From Bog-756 sp963745955 (GTDB lineage: Bacteria; Actinomycetota; Acidimicrobiia; Acidimicrobiales; RAAP-2): a stretch of 64,000 bases of DNA. Below are positions 9,203-18,664 of this stretch, one piece after another. The notes beneath the pieces were generated by a model, which saw only the letters and a list, made by a program, of their open reading frames with translations, did no database searches and was not told the origin of the DNA. Positions within the stretch are counted from its first letter, which is position 1. Every line of letters begins with the position of its first letter. A program made the position numbers and the translations under genes. The stretch is taken from positions 1,331,115 to 1,395,114 of the forward strand of contig CAVUZI010000011.1 in NCBI GenBank assembly GCA_963745955.1, written 5' to 3'.

Positions 9203-9868
9203 CGATCGTCGATGAATCGAAAATGTCGATGCACCGGGGCGCGATTGACCGTCAACACCGGTGAAACGTCGTGAGTCGAGACGTCACCCGACAGATGCTT
9301 CCTGTTGCCGAACAACTGGCACTCCGCCGAGCGACTGTTATCGAAGTCGATGACAGTTCGCGCTTTCTTCATGTACTTATCGTAGGGGCTGGCGCGCGCT
9401 AATTGCCAAGGAAATCTGTAACGATGCGATCCCCACGTTCGTTACACCTCGGCACGGCAACCGACCGCCGGTGTGTCAGTCATCCGTGCAGTGAACGTCT
9501 CGTCACCTTGAGCGGTCAGGATTCACCTTGGAAACCAGAGATCATTCCGACAGTGGTACGGCAGACGCGAGGAGTGCTGTCGCGTCGCTCCGGCCTGTCA
9601 CGCTCAGTGGCCGTACCACTGCACATTCTTTCTCCCATCCGGGAGAAAAATTCTGCCGAACATCGATTCCGATGCAGCATCGATCGGACGGCATCCCCCC
9701 TTCCCTCGCGCCGAGGGGTGGTCCAGCGGGGGGCGGGGGTGCCGCCGGGCAACTTCGAGGGTGGCCCGTGTCCCCGGAGGCCCGTAGGCTCGTGGCGAGG
9801 ACACAATCGTGATGTTTGCCGCCCACCGACTCGTTCGGACGCTCGGCGGGCCGAGCAGGGGGGTTCGC
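9203..9868. other. Intergenic region with inverted repeats between LAL regulator and GH114 gene
   Basis: About 665 bases with no convincing gene; it must hold the promoters of the two divergent genes. Two structures stand out. CAGTGGTACGGC (9551-9562) is repeated inverted as GCCGTACCACTG (9610-9621), a perfect 12-bp pair separated by 47 bases. Just after it, TTTCTCCC-ATCC-GGGAGAAA (9629-9648) is a perfect 8-bp hairpin. They could form a structured leader or operator for the downstream hydrolase gene. I do not recognise a known riboswitch. Confidence 0.45.
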
Positions 9869-11254
9869 ATGGGGAAATTCCGGTCCTGCTCAGTGGCCCG
9901 TGTCGTCGGCGTGCTGGTCGTGCTGGCCGGGTGCCTCCTCGCTCCGTCCCTTGCTTCCGGCCCGGCGTCTGCATCGGTGCCGAAGACCACCTCATCCCGG
10001 ATAACGGGGCAGGTGACCTGTACCTTCTCGGCCAGGGTGGCTTTCTCACCGGCATTGAAGGATTCCGGGGGTGGCAGCCATGCCTCGGCGGTGACCGGCG
10101 GAAAGTTGACGAAGTGCCATACGACCAACCGTTCGGTGACCATCACCAGTGGCTCGTTCACCGGGTGGTTCTCACGAAGCCCCCTCACCTGTAAGACGGA
10201 TGCACTGACCGGGGCCTCACCGGCGCTCGCCTTGCACTGGAAGGGTGAGCTGAGCGGCCGGCTGGCGACGTTCAATTCCACCACGGTGGCGGGCACACGG
10301 TCATCGGATTCGTTCTCAGGTCCGGCACACGTCAAGCTGAAGAAGCCGGCCAAGGCACCGAGCGCATGCGCCACCTCCGGAGGTCTCAAGTCGCTCGTGA
10401 TGAGCGGCACCCTCACCTCGGGGACTCAACCGGCACCCGGCTGGTGGGTGGCACCGGCGGGCAACCTGCCGTGGCAGTGGTACCTCGCCGGCACGCTGGA
10501 TACCGGCAGTGCGACGGAGATGGGCACCAACGACAAGCTGCCGGACGGAGGTGCGGCTCCGGACCCGGTGGTCTACGACATCGACGCCATCGAGAACTCG
10601 GCCGGCACCGTGGCCGCCCTTCACGCCAAGCACGATCACGTCATCTGCTACATCGAGGTGGGGACGGCCGGCGACTATTACACGACAGCCCAGGAGGGGA
10701 TCGGAACCACCTACTACGACCAGCTGCAGTCGGCGGGCGACCTGGGCGACCAGCTGTCGGGTTACTCCGAGTACTTCATCAACATCAACGCCGGCGTCGG
10801 CGGTCAGCATCATCGAGTCGATGATCAAACAACAGTGCGCCGACAAGGGTTTCGATGCCGTGGAGACCGACCTGGACGAGACGTACAACGGCAACGAGGG
10901 CACGACCGGTTTCACCATAACCGAGTCCGACGAGCAGACCTATCTGACCACGTTGGCCAACTACATGCACTCGATCGGACTGGGATGGATCGCCAAGGAC
11001 CTCGACGACACGGGTGACGGCTTCGCCGGCGTCATGGAGCCGCTGGCCTCGGGCATCATCACCGAGCAGTGCAACCAATACGGCACCTGCGGGCAGCTGA
11101 CCAGCTACGAGGGGCACAAAGCGGTGCTCAACGCGGAGTACTCGCCGGAGACCACCGCGGAGTTCTGCACCTCGACGACGCCGACGGCATCAACGGGGCC
11201 CTGTTCGACAACAACTTGGACGGCCCGCGCTCTCCCTGTCCCGGACCGTCATGA
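9869..11254 (+). CDS. Secreted GH114-like endo-alpha-1,4-galactosaminidase candidate (two frameshifts)
   Basis: An ATG at 9869 begins MGKFRSCSVAR and a hydrophobic signal segment ending near ASGPASA, so the protein is exported; an upstream ATG at 9809 is less likely. A beta-rich, Cys-containing N-terminal domain of about 140 residues is followed by a GH114 TIM barrel: NLPWQWYLAG, VVYDIDAIENSAG, HVICYIEVGT, GFDAVETDLDETY, GWIAKDLDD and the late NGALFDNNLDG. GH114 includes fungal Ega3, which cuts alpha-1,4-galactosamine polymer. The barrel is spread over frames 2, 3 and 2 again, with junctions near 10793-10803 (+1) and 11168-11178 (-1). Rejoined, it ends at the TGA at 11252. Compensating shifts inside conserved sequence point to read errors. 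Paired with the spherulin-4 gene it suggests one glycan target. Confidence 0.75.
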
Positions 11255-11307
11255 GCAGGTAGCGACCGCCGCTGGAGGGTACCTCTGCACGGCGGGGCGG
11301 CGCCCGC

Positions 11308-12788
11308 TCACGAGCGCGTGCGGTCGATGACGGGTGCGTCGTGCAGGAGGTCGCGAAGGGCCGGTCGGTTGAGCTTCCCGAGCACGCTGTGCGGTAACTC
11401 GTCGGCGAACCGGAGGTACTCGGGAACCTTGAACGTGGCCAGTTGCGAGGCGCAGTAGCCGGCGAGCGTCTCGGCGGAGACCGGCTCGGCCACGACGACC
11501 ACGGCGCCGACCCGCTCCCCGAGCTCGACATCGGGCACCCCGACCACGCCGACATCGACGACGCTCGGGTGGGTCCGCAGGACCTCTTCCACCTCGACCG
11601 GCCCGAATTTCTCGCCCCCCCGGTTGATGGTGTCGGAGAGCCTGCCCGACGGGTAGAGGTAGCCGTCGTCGTCCTGCCATCCGGTGTCGCCGGTGTGGAG
11701 CCACTCCGAAGTCGTGTTCTGCCGGGCCCGCACGACCAGCTCGCCGACGCTGCCGGGCGCCACCGGCTCACCCGACACCGGGTCGACGATCTTGACGTCG
11801 ACGCCGGCCAGCGGTCGGCCCACCGAGCTGAGGCGATCACCACGTCGATGGTCATCGGGCGTCAGGGCCGCGTACGCCCCGAGCGTCTCGGTCTGTCCGA
11901 ACGTGTTCGAGAAGTCGACGTTCGGTAGCTCGGCCACCGCCCGGCGGATCAGGTCCACGGGGGCCGCCGCCGCGCCGTAGCTGAGGGCTCGCAGCGAGCT
12001 GAGGTCGGTGGTGGCAAAGCTCGGGTGGTCGAGGATCCGCCGCAGCATGGTCGGCACGACGAACGTCTGGGTGACCCGGTGCGCTTCGACCAGCGACAGC
12101 CACAGCCCGGCGTCGAACTTGGGCATCAGGACCAGCTGCTTGCCCTGGTGCAGGGAGATGAACAGGCCGAGGGTCCCGGCGATGTGGAAGATGGGGGCCG
12201 ACATCATGTCGACGATCTGGTCCGCTCGAGGATCGATCGGCTGCGAATAGAAGGCCAGCCGGTCGGTGACGACGCCGTGGCTGATGGAAATGGGTTTGGG
12301 CAGCCCGGTGGTCCCGCTGGTGAACAGCACGAGGGCGGTGTCGTCCGCGTCCCCCACCGCGGCGGACCCGGCGGGCCCGGCGGTGTCTGCTGCCGCACAC
12401 GGACTCCTCGGTCAGCACCGGCCCGGCGATGACCGACCGCAGCCCGTCGGCGAACTGGGTGCCGGCCACCCCGACGCGGGCGCCGACCAGCTCGGCCAGC
12501 TGCCCGAGCTCACCGGGGGTCAGGTAGGCATTCATCTGGGCGGTGGCCGCGCCCAGCCGTGCCGCCCCGAAGATGGTGGCGACCGAGAGGGCGCTCCCCA
12601 GATTGACCAGCGCAACCCGGTCCCCGGGGCCGACCCCCAACCCGGCCAGCGCCGAGCACGCCTGTCTGATGCGGGATTCGAGTTGGCGGTAGGTGTACTC
12701 GTTGCCGTCCACGACCAGAGCGATCCGGTCGGGAACGCTCTCGAGGGCGAGCGTCGGTGGCGTGCCCGACGTTCATCGGGGACGCCAT
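11308..12788 (-). CDS. Class I adenylate-forming enzyme, acyl-CoA synthetase/ligase (two frameshifts)
   Basis: Activates a carboxylic acid with ATP and transfers it to CoA. The AMP-binding signature LFTSGTTGLPKP, the FGQTE motif, the HTGDTGW hinge region and the C-terminal RGGEKFGPVEVEE and LGKLNRPAL (catalytic Lys) segments are all present. The N-terminal part (EYTYRQLESRIRQ to AGPVLTEESVCG) is in another frame; the two join near 12395-12405 with one extra base. A second +1 junction near 12755-12765 would link an ATG at 12788 (MASPMNVGHAT) to the LALESVPDRIALVV stretch. Corrected length is about 490 residues, normal for a small FadD or benzoate-CoA ligase relative. The substrate is unknown. 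The neighbours (substrate-binding lipoprotein, same strand) do not settle it. Confidence 0.8.
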
Positions 12789-12833
12789 CGGTGATCCGGG
12801 GCCGGTGACGTTGTCGAGGTGTGCATCGACGGG

Positions 12834-14357
12834 TCAGCCGGAGGGAAGGGGCGCGAAGGGGCTCACGGTGACCCAGCAGGTCCCTTGGGCCTTGCCCTGG
12901 GAGGTCAGCTGGCACTGCGAGGAGGGTGGGACGTTGTTGTGCAGCCTCACGATCTTGTACTCGGTCGGTCCGTAGCGCTTGTCCGGGCCGAAGCTGAGGA
13001 TGGGGGTCGACGTACCAGGGAAGTTGGTGATCTTCGACATGGCGGTGACGAAGGTGCGCCGGTTGAGGTCGGACCCGGCGTCCCGTGCCGCCTTGGCGAA
13101 CAGGGTGATGGCCTGGCACCACCCGACGACGGGCCCCTGTTGCTCGATGTAGTCGGTCGTGGCGCCCTGCGGGATCTGCGGGTAGGCCTTGTGCCACGGG
13201 GTCCAGCAGGCCTGCACCCCCGCGTCGTAGCCTCGCGGACCCGTGTAGTCGGACTTGTTGGTGCCACCCCCGAGGGTCTGGGTGGTCAGGCCCTCCTGGC
13301 CGTCGAGGGCCTTCTCGTAGGGGATCGGGATCAGCCCGAGTGCCGATTCGATGCTCTCCTCATAGTCGCTGAGGAGGAGCTTGGGGTACCACTGCTGCTG
13401 GGTCTCGGCCTGGAGTACCGGATAGAACACGTTGAACGGGATGAGGGGGATGACAGAGGTGATGCCCGCGGTTCGGAGTTGCTGGACGACGAGCGGGGCC
13501 TGGGTGTCGGTGGTGGCGGTGTCGTCGGGGTCCGAATCGATGGTCTTCACCACCGCGGTGATGCCGGCGTTGCGCAGGTCGGGAATGAGGTAGTCGTTGA
13601 GGGCCAGCTGGTCCGATGCCCGGTTTCCGGCGATGATCCCGACCTTTGCGGTCCCCCCGAGGAGGTGGGCGCTGAGCCCCCAGTTGACCACGGCCTGGAG
13701 GATGGTGGCCTGGTCGGGTCCCGTCCACCAAAGGTAGGGCGAGCCCTCGTTCGTCCACGTGGTCACGGTCGACCATGCGCCGATGAACGGGGTGTGGCCT
13801 TCCTGGGTGATGCAGAGCTGGTCGTCACCCGTCCAGTCCCCGATGCCGTCCAGCACCGCGAAGGCTGCGGGCGAGCCCTCGGTCCAGCTCTTGCACAGTG
13901 CCCGCATCTGGGTCTCGTTGGTCGGGTCGAAGGTGGTGATGATGGGATTGATCTTCCGGCCGTTGATACCCCCGGAGTCATTGACGTGCTTGACGTAGAA
14001 GTTGATGGCCTTGTCCTGCTCGGCGTATTCGGGGTCGGACGCGAACCCCTCCTGACCGGCCAGTGAGTTGAGGGACACCACCGGGAAGACGACGTTGATG
14101 GTGCCGGCGGTGATCCCGCGGGTCGACGTGCTGGCCGAGCTGACCGGGCTGGGTGACGAGGTGGATGACCCGCCCGTCGTCGCCGGGGAGGTCGACGAGG
14201 ACGACGATGGGGACGACGACCCGCAGGCCGCGGCACCGACCAGGACCACGGCCACGACCACCAGGGCGGGGATCGGGGCCGAGCCGGCCCGGCGGGTGGA
14301 GGGGCCCGATGCCCGGGCCAACCGTCCCAACGGGTTCCACCAGCTGCTCGCGCCCAT
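12834..14357 (-). CDS. Substrate-binding lipoprotein of a branched-chain amino acid-type ABC transporter
   Basis: Periplasmic-binding protein type 1 (Peripla_BP_6 style). The ATG at 14357 was chosen because AAGGAG lies seven bases upstream; the open frame extends further, without a good ribosome site. After MGASSWWNPLG a hydrophobic stretch ends in VGAAAC, a lipobox, and a long Ser/Thr-rich linker leads to the mature protein. Typical segments include INVVFPVVSLNSLAGQ, INFYVKHVNDSGGINGRKI, KVGIIAGN and GYDAGVQACW. No permease or ATPase genes are adjacent, so it is an orphan in this window; its ligand may be an amino acid, amide or aromatic acid. Confidence 0.85.
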   Translation of the reverse strand: MGASSWWNPLGRLARASGPSTRRAGSAPIPALVVVAVVLVGAAACGSSSPSSSSSTSPATTGGSSTSSPSPVSSASTSTRGITAGTINVVFPVVSLNSLAGQEGFASDPEYAEQDKAINFYVKHVNDSGGINGRKINPIITTFDPTNETQMRALCKSWTEGSPAAFAVLDGIGDWTGDDQLCITQEGHTPFIGAWSTVTTWTNEGSPYLWWTGPDQATILQAVVNWGLSAHLLGGTAKVGIIAGNRASDQLALNDYLIPDLRNAGITAVVKTIDSDPDDTATTDTQAPLVVQQLRTAGITSVIPLIPFNVFYPVLQAETQQQWYPKLLLSDYEESIESALGLIPIPYEKALDGQEGLTTQTLGGGTNKSDYTGPRGYDAGVQACWTPWHKAYPQIPQGATTDYIEQQGPVVGWCQAITLFAKAARDAGSDLNRRTFVTAMSKITNFPGTSTPILSFGPDKRYGPTEYKIVRLHNNVPPSSQCQLTSQGKAQGTCWVTVSPFAPLPSG

Positions 14358-14634
14358 TTCCGTCGCTCCTTGTCGGCCCACGGTTCCCCGACCAGCTCTC
14401 CTCGGACATCGGCAGCCCGTCTGGCAGGAGATAACCATATTGAGTGGGTACGGTACTCACAACCCGGTGCCGTCGCTGGCGCTGCGAGCCCGTCGGGCTC
14501 CGTCCTCCCGAGCGCCCTAGGGTACCGAAAGGGTGCCGGGAGGCTGCGATGTCGCCGGTCGGGGCGAAGGCCGGTCCGTCGAGCGGGCGGCTCGCGGGTC
14601 TCTTGATGCTCGCGGGTCCATTGAGAGGTGCGCG

Positions 14635-14958
14635 TTGGGACATGTCCAGGTTCAATTTGCGATCGATGACCCGGAGCGGGCCGATGCCATCGTCGAGTCG
14701 CTCCTGGCCCGGCGGCTGGTGGCCTGTGGCCAGCGGTTGGGGCCGGTGACCAGTCGCTACTGGTGGAATGGCTCGCTCGAACAGGCGGCGGAATGGCTGG
14801 TCCTGCTCAAGACCCGATCCGAGCTCACCTCACGGGTGATCGAGTCCATTGTCGCCGACCATCCCTATGAGGTCCCAGAAGTCGTCGCGGTGGACATCGA
14901 CCACGGCACCGCCGGCTACCTCGACTGGATCGACGCCGTCACGGCCCAGCTCCGGTGA
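14635..14958 (+). CDS. cutA: CutA-like divalent-cation tolerance protein
   Basis: Small trimeric cytoplasmic protein of the PII-like CutA fold. Family features seen are FAIDDPERADAIVESLLARRLVACGQ, the RYWWNG segment, EWLVLLKTRSEL and HPYEVPEVVAVDIDHG, then GYLDWI at the end. A TTG start at 14635 gives 107 residues, the family's usual length. The frame extends upstream to an ATG at 14533, but that extension looks non-conserved. The exact biochemical role of CutA proteins is debated. It is followed 46 bases later by a UDG-like gene. Confidence 0.85.
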   Translation: MGHVQVQFAIDDPERADAIVESLLARRLVACGQRLGPVTSRYWWNGSLEQAAEWLVLLKTRSELTSRVIESIVADHPYEVPEVVAVDIDHGTAGYLDWIDAVTAQLR

Positions 14959-15004
14959 GCCGAGGTCGACGGCCCCGGCCGACGCGGCGACGGCACCGGG
15001 GCGG

Positions 15005-15637
15005 ATGAGGGTGGACGATGCCGGCACCTCGGTCGGCGAGGTACTCGACCGGCTCGGGCGGGTCCGGGTCGCCGGCGCACTCAACATCTACGACGAAGAC
15101 GACTGCATCGGGTGGGGGGACGAGCCCGGTCAGGCAACGGCGCGCCGGCTTGCCCTTCGCGGCCATCTGGTGGCCCACTGGACGGCCCCCGTGGTCCTGG
15201 TCGGCGAGGCCCCCGGAAAAGACGGCGCCCGACGGTGCGGGGTGCCGTTCACCTCGTGCCGGCAGCTCTCGGGGTCGGGACCGGCCGAGCCGACGGCCAC
15301 CATCGTGCATCGGGTGCTTTCGGAACTGGGCTGCGAACGGGAAGTCCTGCTCTGGAACGCATCGATGCTCTTCGCACCCGGCAACCGCGATCCCCGGCGG
15401 GCGGAGGTGCAGGCCTGTTCACACCTGCTCGACCTGGTATGCCGCGGGAGGGTGGTGTTGGCCGTCGGCCGCTTCGCGCAGGCCGCCACCGGTGCTCCCT
15501 ATATCCGTCATCCGTCCCACGGTGGCGCCCCGCGCTTCGCCGAGGGGCTGCGGGTCGGGCTCCGGTCGCCGTCGGGAACCGACCTCCGAGAGGCGTTGGA
15601 CCGACTCGACCGGGCACGCCTGGCCCGGCCGGCCTGA
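15005..15637 (+). CDS. Uracil-DNA glycosylase superfamily protein
   Basis: The motif GEAPGKDGARRCGVPF (about residues 60-75) is the water-activating and uracil-binding loop of the UDG superfamily. LLWNASMLFAPG supplies the usual Asn strand, and IRHPSHG near the C-terminus is the HPS leucine-loop equivalent. There are no four-Cys ligands at the N-terminus, so it is not a classic Fe-S family 4 or 5 enzyme. The 210-residue protein probably removes uracil or another damaged base, or belongs to a UDG-like group of unknown function. The ATG at 15005 was chosen over longer upstream readings, which cross cutA. Confidence 0.75.
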   Translation: MRVDDAGTSVGEVLDRLGRVRVAGALNIYDEDDCIGWGDEPGQATARRLALRGHLVAHWTAPVVLVGEAPGKDGARRCGVPFTSCRQLSGSGPAEPTATIVHRVLSELGCEREVLLWNASMLFAPGNRDPRRAEVQACSHLLDLVCRGRVVLAVGRFAQAATGAPYIRHPSHGGAPRFAEGLRVGLRSPSGTDLREALDRLDRARLARPA

Positions 15638-15688
15638 GCCACCGGCACCGATGTCTGCCCGGCGGCCGTCGGCCGTACACTGCTGGTA

Positions 15689-16039
15689 ATGCTCTTTTAC
15701 GGTCACGGTTCGTGGATCTTCCTGGTGGTGATCGCCGGGACGTTCGCGATGCGGATGATGGCCTCCCAGCGCCGGCGGGGAGGACGCAGCGGAGCGTGGG
15801 GCCCGGGTAGCTCGTTCACCAGGGGGAACCGCTCTGGCCCGGCGCCCGGACCCCCGGGCGGGCCCCGGGTTTCCGACACGACGGCCGCAGGTACGCCGCC
15901 GGGCTGGTTCGCCGACCCCTTCTTCAAGCACGAACAGAGGTACTGGTCAGGGGCAGCATGGACCGAGCACGTCACCGACCACGGTACTCCCGGGACCGAT
16001 CCTCCACCGTCTGATCCCGGCCCGCGCCGCACCCTCTGA
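15689..16039 (+). CDS. Small membrane protein with C-terminal DUF2510 domain
   Basis: 116 residues. An N-terminal hydrophobic segment (FYGHGSWIFLVVIAGTFA) is followed by an Arg/Gly/Pro-rich linker and a DUF2510 module, PPGWFADP followed by RYWSGAAWTEHV (residues about 71-95). DUF2510 is a short tryptophan-rich module common on actinobacterial membrane proteins and has no defined activity. It sits alone, between the UDG-like gene and a GH4 gene on the same strand. Confidence 0.75.
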   Translation: MLFYGHGSWIFLVVIAGTFAMRMMASQRRRGGRSGAWGPGSSFTRGNRSGPAPGPPGGPRVSDTTAAGTPPGWFADPFFKHEQRYWSGAAWTEHVTDHGTPGTDPPPSDPGPRRTL

Positions 16040-16149
16040 TCCCGTCGGTCGGTGTGGGAGTGCCCGCGCCCGTTCGGTCCGCTCGGCTCAGGCTGCACGG
16101 AACCGCCCCCTCCCGGTACGATCGGGTAGGCCCAGGGATCGGGGAGGAC

Positions 16150-17511
16150 ATGGCAGAACGAGAGGGACCGAAGATCTGCCTCATCGGCGCAGGAGGCATG
16201 TCCTTCGGACCGGTCATGGTCCTCGATGCCATCAACACCCGGCGTATCCGGGGAGCGACGATGATGCTCCACGACATCAGCCCGGAGCGACTCGAGGTGG
16301 CCCGCCGTTTTGCCGTTCGGGTCAATGAGCGGAACGGGTCCCCCATCACCATCGAGGCCTCGCTCGATCCGGCTGAGGCGCTCGCCGGCGCCGACTTCTG
16401 CCTGACCAGTGCCGAGGTGGGACGCTGGCAGCACTGGATCGAGGACTACGAGATCCCGGTCCGCCACGGGGCCACGCAGATCACCGGTGAGAACGGGGGG
16501 CCCGGTGCCGTCTTCCATTCGCTGCGCTCGATCAGGACCATGCTCGGCATCTGTGGCGACATGGAGAGGTACTGCCCGGACGCGTTCCTGATCAATCTGA
16601 CCAACCCCCTGAGCCGGGTGGCCCTGGCCGTCAACAACGGGACCGCCATCAAGAACATCAGCATGTGCCACGAATTCGCCGGTGGGGTGGGGCGCATCGC
16701 CCAGCTTCTGCGGATCCCGAGGAGGAAGATCGCGGCCAAGGCGTCGGGCATCAACCACTTCACCTTCTTCACCGAGATCAAGCGGTCCGACACCGGGGAG
16801 GATCTCTATCCGCGCCTGCGTCGGCTGTGGCAGAAGCGGTACTTCGACTTCCCGCCCCCGGTGACGGCCGCGGCGCGGCAGCTCGTGAAGGTTCCCTGGG
16901 TGCAGATGATGGTCGAGCAGATGTACTCACCGCTGGTGGCCCACATGTTCCGCGAATACGGGCTCCTGCCGTGCTCTGTCGACAGCCACATCGGCGAGTA
17001 CGTCCCCTTTGCCAAGGAAATCGCCGGTTGGCACCCGGTTCCGGTCTACTTCCATCAGGGGGTGATGACCCGCGTGGAGCGGATGGTCAACCGCTACGGC
17101 AAGGGGGACTCCCTCATACCCATGCACAAGGCGGGGCGATCGGTCGAGGAGGTCTTTCCCGTCATCGGGGCCATCTGGTCGGGCGACGCCCGGAACATCA
17201 ATGCCGTCAATGTTCCCAACCGCGGATACGTTCCCAACCTGCCTGAAGGAGCCATTGTCGAAGTCCCGGCCGTCGCCGACGGGACGGGCGTCGTCGCATC
17301 CGACATGCCGCCCGTCATCGAGCCGCTGGCCGAGTTCATGAGGACCCAGATCGAGTTACAGGAACTGGTGGTCGAGGCGGCGATCAAAGGGGATCCGGCA
17401 CTCGCCTTCGACGCGCTCCGTCGCGATCCGCTCTCTCCGACCGATGAGGCCTCGTGCCGCAAGATCTTCGACGAGCTGATGGTCCTGCAGGCCGACTCGC
17501 TGCCGTTCTGA
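16150..17511 (+). CDS. Glycoside hydrolase family 4, NAD- and metal-dependent
   Basis: Cytoplasmic glycosidase that uses NAD and a divalent metal in a redox elimination mechanism. The Rossmann motif is GAGGMSFG (about residues 13-20). NLTNPLSRV carries the conserved Asn-Pro, CHEF holds the metal-binding Cys and His, and SGINHFTFF the second metal-binding His. CHE-type GH4 enzymes include alpha-glucosidases, whereas CHS marks alpha-galactosidases and CN or CD the 6-phospho types, so a non-phosphorylated alpha-glucoside is my best guess. At 453 residues it is full length. The ATG at 16150 follows GGGGAGG at good spacing. No transporter genes adjoin it. Confidence 0.9.
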   Translation: MAEREGPKICLIGAGGMSFGPVMVLDAINTRRIRGATMMLHDISPERLEVARRFAVRVNERNGSPITIEASLDPAEALAGADFCLTSAEVGRWQHWIEDYEIPVRHGATQITGENGGPGAVFHSLRSIRTMLGICGDMERYCPDAFLINLTNPLSRVALAVNNGTAIKNISMCHEFAGGVGRIAQLLRIPRRKIAAKASGINHFTFFTEIKRSDTGEDLYPRLRRLWQKRYFDFPPPVTAAARQLVKVPWVQMMVEQMYSPLVAHMFREYGLLPCSVDSHIGEYVPFAKEIAGWHPVPVYFHQGVMTRVERMVNRYGKGDSLIPMHKAGRSVEEVFPVIGAIWSGDARNINAVNVPNRGYVPNLPEGAIVEVPAVADGTGVVASDMPPVIEPLAEFMRTQIELQELVVEAAIKGDPALAFDALRRDPLSPTDEASCRKIFDELMVLQADSLPF

Positions 17512-17551
17512 TCGGCTCGTGGCCGCGGCGCCGGCCGTGTCGGTGGCCGGA

Positions 17552-18565
17552 TCAGGACCTCCCCACGACGGCATCCCCTGACTGATCGACAGCCACGCAG
17601 AAGGAGGTCGAAGAACACGAGATGGACGTCAGATGGTGCCGGCCATCGACGTCGGCGCGAACCCAGGTGTGGTTGCTCCACTGGAGCACGCCTCCGGAGT
17701 CATCGCTGGCCGCGCAGTAGGAATTCGCGGGGCACGAGATACCGGTCACGGTGACCCCGATCGTGGTCGCGGTTGCCTGCCCGGGCTCGATATGGATCGG
17801 TCCGGACCATGACAGGCCGTTCCACACGAAGGACCCGCCCGACTCGTCGACGGCGGTGCAGAACGAGGCGGTCGGGCACGAGACGCCAGCGAAGGAGGAT
17901 GGGTCCGAGAAGGAGTCGGGCATGGTCCATTGCGAACCGTTCCACTGCGAGATGCCGCCCGAGGCCGACACGCAGAACGACGATGAGACGCACGAGATGG
18001 CCGACACGGATCCCCAGTCGCCACTGGTGGCCGACCACGTGCCGCCGCTGTACGAGAAGGCATTCCCTTGGGCATCCACCGCGGCGCAATAGCCGGTCGG
18101 GGCACATCCCACCGCTTCGAGGCTGCTGGCTCCCCCGACGGTCACCGGGAGGGACCAGGACTGACCGTCCCACCCGGTCACCTGGTCGCCGGCCGTCGGC
18201 ACGGCCACACAGAATGCCGGGTTGGAGCAGGAGACGGAGATGGCCCCCGCGCCGACCGGCTGCGCGGCCGACGGCACGGGCCCGGTCCAACCGCTGCCGT
18301 TGAAGACGTAGGCCCGGCCGACGCTGTCGAGGGCGATGCACGAGGTGGGGCTTCCGCAGGACACGGACTCCAGCCCGGCCCCCGTGGCCACCGGGACCGG
18401 GCGGGCGAAGCGGAGCGGCCCGGAGTTTCCGGGAACCGACGAGGAGTTGGCGGGGACCGGGGGTGTCGTGCGGGTGGTGGCCGTCTGGGCAGCCGTGCCG
18501 CCATCGCAACCGGCGGCCACCAGTGCTGTGCAGACGAGGAGTGGGAACCAGTATGCCGGACGCAC
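17552..18565 (-). CDS. Secreted lipoprotein with seven Cys-paired repeats, probable beta-propeller
   Basis: A GTG start with AAGGTGA upstream gives a signal peptide ending VAAGC, a lipobox, then a Thr/Pro-rich linker. The remaining 270 residues consist of seven repeats of about 38-45 residues. Each begins with a short strand and SC (SVSC, SVSC, AVGC, AISC, GVSC, GISC, SISC), has a second Cys 6-8 residues on, then G-x-W or a similar pair. Seven such units suggest a seven-bladed propeller stabilised by one disulphide per blade. The function is unknown; surface binding or glycan recognition would be typical. Confidence 0.75.
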   Translation of the reverse strand: MRPAYWFPLLVCTALVAAGCDGGTAAQTATTRTTPPVPANSSSVPGNSGPLRFARPVPVATGAGLESVSCGSPTSCIALDSVGRAYVFNGSGWTGPVPSAAQPVGAGAISVSCSNPAFCVAVPTAGDQVTGWDGQSWSLPVTVGGASSLEAVGCAPTGYCAAVDAQGNAFSYSGGTWSATSGDWGSVSAISCVSSSFCVSASGGISQWNGSQWTMPDSFSDPSSFAGVSCPTASFCTAVDESGGSFVWNGLSWSGPIHIEPGQATATTIGVTVTGISCPANSYCAASDDSGGVLQWSNHTWVRADVDGRHHLTSISCSSTSFCVAVDQSGDAVVGRS

Positions 18566-18664
18566 GTCAGATCACCTTGCCGGCCCAGGTGCTGGGCTCT
18601 GGATTCCAACGTACCCCAGCGGGTATCTGTTGACAGGGCAGTCGAGGAGCCGAGGACAGGAGCG

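Noticed and set aside
9148..9372. Short open frame with an AAG-rich start before the LAL gene
   Set aside because: Overlaps the regulator start, no ribosome site, no conservation visible; may be leader DNA.
12819..14066. Open frame opposite the substrate-binding lipoprotein
   Set aside because: No motif or ribosome site; the minus-strand gene has a signal peptide, lipobox and family pattern.
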